The translations under genes and the position numbers were made by a program. 64,000 bases of DNA. It comes from Corynebacterium aurimucosum ATCC 700975 (GTDB taxonomy: Bacteria; Actinomycetota; Actinomycetes; Mycobacteriales; Mycobacteriaceae). Shown here piece by piece: positions 25,507 through 31,975 of the stretch. The DNA is taken from contig NZ_VDTC01000006.1 in assembly GCF_007672725.1 (NCBI RefSeq), positions 108,916-172,915 of the forward strand, written 5' to 3'. The notes beneath the pieces were generated by a model. It was not told the DNA's origin, ran no database searches, and was given only the letters and a program-made list of their open reading frames with translations. The first letter of the stretch is position 1, and every line of letters begins with the position of its first letter.

Positions 25507-27078
25507 ATGGAAGTTTTATTTGTCCTTATTGGCCTGATGCTGTTGACCGTCATTGTCATGGCGGTGGGGGACAAGATCGGGCTTCCCTGGCCAGCGCTTC
25601 TGACCATCCTCACGGCGGTGGCGGTTTCGGTATACGCCACTTTTTCGAATGGCACATTCGAGTTCGCCGTACCCGCCGACCTCATTCTTCCGATCTTCTT
25701 GCCGCCATTGCTGTGGGCGCTGGCAAGGAGAACATCGTGGGGTGTTATTCGTGAGCAGTGGATGACCATCCTGGCTCTGTCCGTGCTGCTCGTGGTGGCT
25801 ACGACCCTTGCGGTGGGATTCACCGCTCGCGCATTCATGCCAGGCTTGGGGCTAGCTGCCGCCATCCTTATCGGCGCCGCGATTGCCCCGCCGGATCCGG
25901 TGGCCGTCGAGGCCGTGGCAGAACCTGCCGGTATCCCGCGACGCATCATTTCCGTGCTGCAGACCGAAGGCCTGTTCAATGATGCCGCGTCTATTGTGGC
26001 CTTCCACCTCGCCTTGGAAGCCGTGACGAGTTCGGGTGAGATGCACGCCGGGGAGGCGGTGACGCGGTTCCTCTACTCCGCGGCTGTAGCCGCCATCCTC
26101 GGGCTCGTCGTGGGGCGCGTGTCTTCGTGGTTCGTCGGCGCGGTTCACGAGGTTGTCGCTCGCAATGCCTTGACGTGGGTGATTCCTTTTGCCGTGTACA
26201 TCGCCGCGGAGGAACTCGGTGCCTCCGGTGTCATCGCGGTGGTGATTGCCGCGGTGGAACTGCACTCCCGCGCACCGATTCAAGCGGAGGACCGCCTCTC
26301 CGGCCAGTCATTCTGGGAGACCGTCGAGCTGCTTTTCACGGGCGTGGCTTTCGGCCTCATCGGCCTGACCGTGTTCAGCGCCATCGACGCCGCGGGTGCG
26401 GACCTCTGGCACGCGGTCATCATCGGCGTCATCCTGTCCGTTGTTGCCTTCCTCGTGCGCTTGGTGTGGATGTACGCCTTCTATCTCATTAATAGGCGCC
26501 GCGGGAAGCCACGCCTGGCGCCGCTGCGCCTGCAAGAAGTGCTGCTTATGACGTGGTCCGGCATGCGCGGTTTGGTGACTCTTGCGCTGGTTCTGTCTGT
26601 TCCAAGTGGATTGAGCTTCTACAACGAGTTGACCGTTATCGCCCTCGTGGTGCTGCTCATGACCATGGTGATTCCCGGCCTGTTGCTGCCGTGGCTTATG
26701 CGTCAGCTCGACCTCACTACGTATTCGCAGGCAGCCACGGATAAGATGCGCGCGACCATTACCTCCCGCGCGCGTAAAGCCGGCATTGCTGCGATGCGCG
26801 CGAAGTATGAGGAACTGGACCCCGACACTGCGGCAAATATCGCCCAGTGGTTTGAGGATCGCCTCGGTGAGGACGAGGACGGTGAGGACGCTACAACTCG
26901 TCTGCGCATGGCCATCGAGGCCCGTGAGGTGGCCCTCGCGGCACGGCGAACAGCCCTCGCCGGCGCCCAACAAGAGTTGCTGCGCCTGCGCCGCGATAGG
27001 GAATTCAACCCGATGATTGTGGACGAAGTGCTTGCCGACGTCGACCGGATGTCCCTCGGCGCAAAGAAACACAGTTGA
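25507..27078 (+). CDS. CPA1-type Na+/H+ antiporter
   Basis: A 523-residue cation/proton antiporter with about twelve membrane segments (residues 1-405) and a cytoplasmic tail of about 115 residues, rich in Arg/Glu helices. The family signatures APPDPVAVEAV and EGLFNDAAS (the Asn-Asp ion site) are present, as is RGLVTLAL late in the membrane part. It probably exchanges sodium or potassium for protons and serves pH and salt balance. The ATG has a GGGGAAAG ribosome site. A small acidic gene follows after 15 bases and may be co-transcribed. Confidence 0.88.
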   Translation: MEVLFVLIGLMLLTVIVMAVGDKIGLPWPALLTILTAVAVSVYATFSNGTFEFAVPADLILPIFLPPLLWALARRTSWGVIREQWMTILALSVLLVVATTLAVGFTARAFMPGLGLAAAILIGAAIAPPDPVAVEAVAEPAGIPRRIISVLQTEGLFNDAASIVAFHLALEAVTSSGEMHAGEAVTRFLYSAAVAAILGLVVGRVSSWFVGAVHEVVARNALTWVIPFAVYIAAEELGASGVIAVVIAAVELHSRAPIQAEDRLSGQSFWETVELLFTGVAFGLIGLTVFSAIDAAGADLWHAVIIGVILSVVAFLVRLVWMYAFYLINRRRGKPRLAPLRLQEVLLMTWSGMRGLVTLALVLSVPSGLSFYNELTVIALVVLLMTMVIPGLLLPWLMRQLDLTTYSQAATDKMRATITSRARKAGIAAMRAKYEELDPDTAANIAQWFEDRLGEDEDGEDATTRLRMAIEAREVALAARRTALAGAQQELLRLRRDREFNPMIVDEVLADVDRMSLGAKKHS

Positions 27079-27093
27079 GGGGAGTGCTGATCC

Positions 27094-27462
27094 GTGACTA
27101 AGAATGAGGGCGAGAGGAGCGAATCAATGGACGCCTATGAGTACGCCCAGCTGGAAGACGGCCTGGATTACCTCTACGACTTCTTCGACGCTGACTTGGA
27201 GGAGCGCGTGCGCGCCGGGCGTGAGCTTCTGCCAGAAGGCATGGAAGCCATCTTGGGCGACCACACCCTGGAAGACTACGTCTGGTTGTGGATCAAAGAA
27301 CCTGGCCCCCGCGGCTTCCGTCAGTTCTTGCGCGATGGCGGCTATGGCGAGGACGAGGTGAAAGAGGCTTTCCTGCTCGCCCGCACGGAATGGGGAATGA
27401 ACACCCCGCCGCACGTGGAGTGGCTCAAGGACGACGGTTTCGCGGCCCCCGAGTTCGATTAG
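27094..27462 (+). CDS. Small acidic conserved-type protein, unknown
   Basis: A 122-residue acidic protein without membrane segments and with many Tyr, Trp and Asp/Glu residues (DAYEYAQLEDGLDYLYDFFD). The GTG at 27094 and an ATG at 27127 both have ribosome-binding sequences (GGGGAG and AGAGGAG), so the protein may be 122 or 111 residues. It lies just after the antiporter gene. No family is recognised. Confidence 0.65.
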   Translation: MTKNEGERSESMDAYEYAQLEDGLDYLYDFFDADLEERVRAGRELLPEGMEAILGDHTLEDYVWLWIKEPGPRGFRQFLRDGGYGEDEVKEAFLLARTEWGMNTPPHVEWLKDDGFAAPEFD

Positions 27463-27734
27463 GGGTGTGCAGCTGTGGTCGCTCGGTGGGGCGCCCAGCT
27501 CGAGTGCCCAGCCGCAAAGGAACCAAAGTACTGACGCCTTATGCAAAACTCCGCATGCAATCACCTGGGGTTTTCCATCCTAGGCCCCGCAAATGGTGCC
27601 TTTGCTTTGGTTCCTTTGCTTGAAGGCTTCAAGCCACCGCATGAAGAATCCAATAGCCTCGATTTCTAATACCGCACAGGTGTAAAGGGTATTTGGAATA
27701 ATCGCAACTAATCTTTGGCCCAGCGAGAAAGGTT
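27463..27734. other. Non-coding junction with a 15-base inverted repeat
   Basis: This stretch marks the change from core-like, GC-rich genes to a lower-GC segment. It contains the inverted repeat GCAAAGGAACCAAAG (27514-27528) and CTTTGGTTCCTTTGC (27605-27619), perfect over 15 bases with 76 bases between. It could be a remnant of a small element or a long hairpin. No gene is supported here. Confidence 0.5.
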
Positions 27735-28109
27735 ATGCCAATCATGCGATTCGATCATTTGACCATCTTGACCCGCAATATCGAAGCCTCATGGGAGTTC
27801 TACCATCAACTTCCAAACTCCGAAGCAAAGCCATTGTCTGCTGAAGAAGGATATTTTGAAGTGTCGTTTGATGGCAGCGTAATTGGCGTATTCGATTCTT
27901 CAGTTTTTGCTTCAGCCACTAACACTAGTCCGGCAACCCCCGGCGGAGCAGTAATCCAATTCTCTGTCGAGGACGTCGACGAGTACTGGAGCCAACTTCC
28001 AGATTCCTATCGCGAGGCTTCTGCCTCACCCAAGAAAATGCCATGGGGTTCTTATTCCGCCTACATTTCGGATCCAGACGGAAACATTCTGGAGTTCTAT
28101 ACGTGGTGA
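27735..28109 (+). CDS. VOC (glyoxalase/bleomycin-resistance-like) protein
   Basis: A 124-residue single-unit vicinal-oxygen-chelate protein. It has the opening strand FDHLTILTRNIEASWEFYHQL, a central EVSFDGSVIGVFD and the closing DPDGNILEFYTW typical of the fold. VOC proteins are metal-dependent enzymes or ligand-binding proteins, and the substrate cannot be told. The gene is visibly lower in GC than its neighbours and lies next to transposase remnants, suggesting acquisition. The ATG has a weak GAAAGG ribosome site. Confidence 0.8.
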   Translation: MPIMRFDHLTILTRNIEASWEFYHQLPNSEAKPLSAEEGYFEVSFDGSVIGVFDSSVFASATNTSPATPGGAVIQFSVEDVDEYWSQLPDSYREASASPKKMPWGSYSAYISDPDGNILEFYTW

Positions 28110-28325
28110 AATCAGTTTGCTGCTTCGCAGAAATCGGCTTCTGAGAATTAACGGCTTAAGGGACTTTTCGTGTGGATAAACCGATACGGATTCCCAAGGC
28201 AGCCTGGGATAATACGGTGATCTTGATTTTGAATCGGTTCCAACAGCCTGATCGGTGAAATCGACATCGGATAGCCATAGACCTGTGGTGGGAGGACTGC
28301 TGCTGGTGCGGTAATGCCAATTCAT

Positions 28326-28801
28326 ATGGCTAATAGGAATCGGCTGTCGTGCGATATGTGCGGCCACTTTCTGGTTAAGAACAACAAAACTGCGGCAGGA
28401 CCCCAAGGCCGGCTATGCCCTCAGTGCAACGTTTTCATCGATTAACACCCGCGCACACCAGTGAGATTCGGCATTTTAAAATCTTTATTGACTGGGTCCT
28501 TTCTGGGGAATCCGCAGACCACTTGGCCAAACGCCTTGGGATAACAAGGCGGACTTTGACCCGGTGGTTTAAGCTGCTGTGGTTTATCATCGTGCCAACA
28601 GCAGCAGATCCCTATCGTGTCTATGACCAGGTCTTTATCGACGGCACCTACTTTCACAAGAAATGCCTGCTGGTAGCCTGCACCGAAACGCACGTCATCG
28701 CCCGACATTGGTGCCTGCGTGAAAGCTCAAACGAGTACCTGAAACTGCTCGACAAAATCGCGGAATCGTACATCGTTACCACCGACGGGTCGGGGGAGTG
28801 A
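28326..28801 (+). pseudogene. Broken IS1249-like (IS256-group) transposase
   Basis: The first 39 codons (28326-28445) encode a zinc-finger-like start with CDMC and CPQC. The homologous continuation is found only in another frame from 28415, reading TSEIRHFKIFIDWVLSGES, an HTH (RLGITRRTLTRWFK) and a DDE-like start VFIDGTYFH. The text ends after TTDGSGE, far short of a full transposase of about 400 residues. A frameshift near 28415-28440 plus loss of the 3' part make this a dead remnant. No clear terminal repeats were seen. Confidence 0.75.
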
Positions 28802-28937
28802 ACCTTTGCTGATCGGTGGTTGGGTTCCACAGTGCCGACTAATGGCACACACCTATTTTCTCTTTCATGCACTCTTCAAGCCATAGAACCCGAGAAGAGT
28901 ATACGAAAGTTCCAAATTTAGGTGGGGGGGATCAATT

Positions 28938-29180
28938 GTGAGTAAAGAATTGTTATTCTCGTGGGGATTCCTGCCTTCGGGCGATGACGGAAGTTGTAAG
29001 GAAGATGCGGAAATGAAACTATTTAAAGTCTTTACCCTTGTCATTCTCATTGCAGGCGCTTTGTTGTGTATAGCGGGCTTATTTTGGGAAACTCGGCTTA
29101 CTAATCTTGGGCTTCCTATGGCCCTTCTAGGAATAGCTCTTTCAGTTGCTGCATCAGCTAAAAGGAGAAGTAAAGAGTAA
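28938..29180 (+). CDS. Possible small membrane protein
   Basis: An 80-codon frame, or 55 codons from the ATG at 29013, that ends in two hydrophobic helices (VFTLVILIAGALLCIAGLF and LGLPMALLGIALSVAASA) and a basic tail KRRSKE. GTAAGG lies about twelve bases before the inner ATG, and a G-rich run before the outer GTG. There is no recognised family. Low GC and its place in a scarred region leave open whether it is expressed. Confidence 0.4.
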   Translation: MSKELLFSWGFLPSGDDGSCKEDAEMKLFKVFTLVILIAGALLCIAGLFWETRLTNLGLPMALLGIALSVAASAKRRSKE

Positions 29181-29245
29181 TAGGGATATGCTCAGTCTAG
29201 GTTTTGTCATATAGAAGGACGCCGACTCATTGAAGGCTGAGGTAG

Positions 29246-29303
29246 CGCCTTGCCGGTTGTTGTCTGTCAGCTCAAGCACGTAGAAGCCCCTAGCGGCAAG
29301 GCG
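29246..29303. repeat. 10-base inverted repeat
   Basis: CGCCTTGCCG at 29246-29255 and CGGCAAGGCG at 29294-29303 are perfect arms around 38 bases. It lies between the small membrane gene and the IS30-like remnant and may be an old element end or a stem-loop. Confidence 0.4.
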
Positions 29304-29472
29304 TAGGCGATTTCGGAAGAGATACCATGCGACAGCACGGTCGACATGATCACAAATGTTCCACCCATTCCTGGCTACCTCTTAGCCAAACAGCTCATGG
29401 GATATCTCGCTGTCCGCAGTCGTATCGACAATAGTCGCCTACGACTGCGGGAAACTCGGCCTACGTGGTTAA

Positions 29473-29589
29473 GAAGAAGACCTCGAGTTCGTTGTCATGC
29501 AGCTCAACAACAGACCACGCGCAACCCTAGGATCTGCAATACCAGCCGAAGAAATGGCCGAACTCCAAGGCTATGCCAACGAAATCTAA
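29473..29589 (+). pseudogene. C-terminal remnant of an IS30-family transposase
   Basis: Directly after an in-frame stop, the frame reads EEDLEFVVMQLNNRPRATLG and then PAEEM before its own stop. The QLNNRPR-x-LG-x-x-PAE pattern is the C-terminal hallmark of IS30-group transposases. Only about 38 codons remain, so this is a scar of an insertion sequence beside the tRNA-Ser gene. Confidence 0.7.
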
Positions 29590-29637
29590 AACCGTGTTTC
29601 CACGACCGCTAGAATCGGCCACCTGCGCATGAAGAAA

Positions 29638-29667
29638 AGTCCCCTGGATGATGACATCCAGGGGACT
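29638..29667 (-). terminator. Terminator of tRNA-Ser
   Basis: A perfect 13-base stem (AGTCCCCTGGATG at 29638-29650, CATCCAGGGGACT at 29655-29667) with loop ATGA, nine bases beyond the tRNA 3' end. On the minus strand it is followed by TTTCTTC. This is a strong intrinsic terminator. Confidence 0.85.
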
Positions 29668-29676
29668 TTCCAATGG

Positions 29677-29762
29677 CGGAGGATAGGGGATTTGAACCCC
29701 TGAGGGATGTGACTCCCGCACGCGTTCCAGGCGTGTGACATAGGCCGCTAGTCGAATCCTCC
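29677..29762 (-). tRNA. tRNA-Ser (anticodon GGA)
   Basis: On the minus strand the sequence folds as a class II tRNA. The acceptor stem is GGAGGAT with ATCCTCC and a G discriminator; the anticodon stem is CACGC/GCGTG with loop CTGGAAC, so the anticodon is GGA. There is a long variable arm (CGGGAG/CTCCCG-like) and a T arm containing GGGGTTCAAATCCCC. It reads UCC and UCU serine codons. CCA is not encoded. The lower-GC scar lies on the side of its 3' end, a common integration side, but I found no repeat of the tRNA end. Confidence 0.93.
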
Positions 29763-29895
29763 GCTGGAAAACATTACATGAGCCCCCTAATGAAGCAAAA
29801 TCGCCAGGTCAGGGCGAAAAACTTAAGAATTTAGTGGCTTGAGGTGGGGAGTGCACTTGAAAGCGGAGTGGGGAGCTGGGTGGCGGGGGAGCGGT

Positions 29896-29925
29896 TTGGC
29901 GTCGGCAAGCAAGGCGCGCTAGGCT
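29896..29925 (+). promoter_or_regulatory. Promoter of the SRP RNA gene
   Basis: A -35 box TTGGCG (29896-29901) and a -10 box TAGGCT (29920-29925) are separated by 18 bases, which puts the transcription start near 29932, just before the structured RNA. Confidence 0.6.
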
Positions 29926-29931
29926 AGACCG

Positions 29932-30026
29932 CAGGATTCCGCGTGGCGTCCATCCTCTGAACTCCCCCAGGGCAGGAATGCAGCAAGGGTCAGGAGGCTC
30001 TGGCGGGTGCGCGGGGTCCCCTTTTT
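29932..30026 (+). ncRNA. ffs: Signal recognition particle 4.5S RNA (small bacterial type)
   Basis: The apical part, with the CCCCCAGGGCAGGAATGCAGC segment followed by AAGGGTCAGGAGGCTCTGG, matches the conserved domain IV of the SRP RNA that binds Ffh and FtsY. Flanking stretches CCGCG and CGCGG close the long hairpin, and GGGG-T-CCCC followed by five T ends it. In actinobacteria the gene usually sits just upstream of dnaX, as here. The exact 5' and 3' ends are estimates (about five bases either way). Confidence 0.88.
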
Positions 30027-30109
30027 GTATGTATGCCTTCACACGGGGGATGTGACGGGGCGTTAGTATGGTTGCCATATGCCCGCACTACGTCCCGGAA
30101 GGAAGACGG

Positions 30110-31381
30110 ATGTCTCTTCTTAATCTTGAAAAGTCCGAGCTTGATGAGCTTGCCGCGCAGGTGCGCAAGGACTACGAGGCCCTCAAGGCTGAGGGTTTGG
30201 ATCTTGACTTGACCCGAGGAAAGCCGTCCAAGGCTCAGCTTGATCTGTCCAATGATCTGCTCGTCCTGCCGGGCCGCGGCCACTACACCGATGCCGCAGG
30301 CAATGACCTGCGCAACTACGGCAACCAGAAGGGCATCAAGGAGCTGCGCGACCTGTGGGGCAAGCTCACCAACATGGACCCAGAGCTCCTCGTCGCGGCG
30401 GATTCTTCCTCCCTGAACATCATGTATGACCTCATCCTGTGGGCCTACACCTTTGGCACCAACAGCTCTGAGAAGCCGTGGTCCAAGGAAGAGACCGTCA
30501 AGTGGATCTGCCCCACCCCGGGTTATGACCGCCACTTCGCCATCACGGAATCCTTCGGCTTCGAGCTGGTTACGGTACCGATGGAAGAAGATGGCCCGGA
30601 CATCGAAGCAGTCGAGGAGCTGGCCAAGGACCCGCAGGTTAAGGGCATGTGGGTTGTGCCGATGTTCTCCAACCCCACGGGTGCCGTCATCTCGGAAGAG
30701 AAGACCCGCCGCCTCGCTGCGATGGAGACCGGCGCACCGGACTTCCGCATCGTGTGGGACAACGCTTATGCCGTGCACACGCTGACCGAGGACTTCCCGG
30801 AGGTTCTGCCGATTCTGGAGATTGCGGAACAGGAAGGAAACCCGGACCGCTTCTGGGCTATGTCCTCGTCGTCGAAGATCACCTTCGCTGGCTCCGGAGT
30901 GAGCTTCTTCGGTTCCTCCGAAGACAACCTCGAGTGGTACCTGGAGCACGCCGGTATCCGCGGCATTGGCCCGAACAAGATCAACCAGCTTGCGCACTAC
31001 GAGTTCTTCGGTTCCGCCGAGGGCGTGCGCGCGGTTATGCGCCGCCACGCTGCGCTGCTGGCGCCGAAGTTCGAGGCGGTTCTTCGCATCCTGGATAAGA
31101 ACCTCACCCACCATGAGATTGCGGACTGGACCCACCCCAAGGGCGGCTACTTCATCTCCCTCAACGTGATGGAGGGCACCGCCACCCGCGTGTGGGAGCT
31201 GGCCCGTGACGCCGGCATTCTCCTGACCCAGGCTGGTTCGGCGTACCCATACGGCGAAGACGCCAAGGACCACAACATTCGCTTGGCACCGTCCCTGCCG
31301 CCGCAGGAAGAAGTCGAGGCAGCAATGGATGGCGTGGCCACCTGTGTGCTGCTCGCCGCAGTAGAGAAGCTGGGGGCATAA
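30110..31381 (+). CDS. aspT: Aspartate aminotransferase, AspT type
   Basis: A 423-residue PLP enzyme that interconverts oxaloacetate and aspartate. It belongs to the atypical class I subgroup found near dnaX in corynebacteria. The PLP lysine is K256 in SSSSKITFAG. The NPTGAVIS stretch and the late IRLAPSLPP with the substrate-carboxylate Arg are present. The ATG at 30110 has a GGAAGGAAG ribosome site; an open frame 14 codons longer is less likely. It supplies aspartate for the lysine, threonine and methionine branch begun by lysC and asd in the same window. Confidence 0.9.
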   Translation: MSLLNLEKSELDELAAQVRKDYEALKAEGLDLDLTRGKPSKAQLDLSNDLLVLPGRGHYTDAAGNDLRNYGNQKGIKELRDLWGKLTNMDPELLVAADSSSLNIMYDLILWAYTFGTNSSEKPWSKEETVKWICPTPGYDRHFAITESFGFELVTVPMEEDGPDIEAVEELAKDPQVKGMWVVPMFSNPTGAVISEEKTRRLAAMETGAPDFRIVWDNAYAVHTLTEDFPEVLPILEIAEQEGNPDRFWAMSSSSKITFAGSGVSFFGSSEDNLEWYLEHAGIRGIGPNKINQLAHYEFFGSAEGVRAVMRRHAALLAPKFEAVLRILDKNLTHHEIADWTHPKGGYFISLNVMEGTATRVWELARDAGILLTQAGSAYPYGEDAKDHNIRLAPSLPPQEEVEAAMDGVATCVLLAAVEKLGA

Positions 31382-31466
31382 GGCAATCAACTCCGACGAG
31401 ACGGCCTACTGGCTCGACCAGATCATCCCGGCTGACCTCGAGTTCAAAAATGTCGAGGGGCAGCGC

Positions 31467-31943
31467 TTGGGCTTAGCCTCGCTGGAGGGTGAGCAATCCC
31501 TCGCGGTCACGTGTGGCTTTGCTGACGTCGATACCGGGCTGGCGCATGCCGAGCAGGGGATCGATGTGCGCTGCGAACTGCTCACCGTTGCACGCACCGG
31601 CCAATCGGAGGTTGCCGCTGCGGTGAGCGCGGCAGCGGCATTGCTTAAACAAGCCGCAGGGCTGCTGCCCGCGCAGCCGGGCTTGCTCTTGCCCAAGCTT
31701 TTTGCGGAGGATGACGAGCGCTTCGCTCATTTCAGCGTGCGCCATGGCATGCTCATCGCCCCATACTTGTGGGGCGGACAGACCCCGCAGCTGGCGGAAA
31801 AGGAGCGCCTGACGCTGGTGTGTCAATTGCTCATGCTAAGCGACGCCGAGTATGCCTACGCCGTTGAGGAAGGCGTGCCGGCGCTGCAACAAGCGGTGGC
31901 TGAACAAGGCATCGATCTGCTGGATTGGAAGCGCTCAGAGTGA
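31467..31943 (+). CDS. Suppressor-of-fused-like domain protein with unclear start
   Basis: At least 158 residues. The order VRCELLTVAR, a helix rich in Ala, PGLLLPKLF, RHGMLIAPYLWGG, LVCQLLMLSDAEYAYAVEEG and the ending LLDWKRSE resembles bacterial SUFU-domain proteins, often linked to immunity or toxin neutralisation, though the function here is unknown. Sensible protein-like sequence (AYWLDQIIPADLEF) continues upstream to the aspT stop, but no ATG, GTG or TTG exists there in frame. The only candidate is the TTG at 31467, preceded by GAGGGG. Either the TTG is used, or translation starts at a rare codon or by frameshift from aspT. Confidence 0.55.
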   Translation: MGLASLEGEQSLAVTCGFADVDTGLAHAEQGIDVRCELLTVARTGQSEVAAAVSAAAALLKQAAGLLPAQPGLLLPKLFAEDDERFAHFSVRHGMLIAPYLWGGQTPQLAEKERLTLVCQLLMLSDAEYAYAVEEGVPALQQAVAEQGIDLLDWKRSE

Positions 31944-31961
31944 CGTGTCGGGTTGAGACGC

Positions 31962-31967
31962 TACACT
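31962..31967 (+). promoter_or_regulatory. Putative -10 box of dnaX
   Basis: TACACT lies eight bases before the GTG start of dnaX, a spacing that would give a leaderless or nearly leaderless message. No convincing -35 box is seen. Confidence 0.4.
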
Positions 31968-31975
31968 GACTAACC

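Noticed and set aside
29346..29612. 88-codon open frame beside tRNA-Ser
   Set aside because: The Arg-rich translation is out of frame with the recognisable IS30 tail in the same DNA.
29473..29762. Duplicated tRNA-Ser 3' end as attachment site
   Set aside because: I looked through 27.5-29.7 kb for a copy of the last 20 bases of the tRNA and saw none, so no att pair is claimed.
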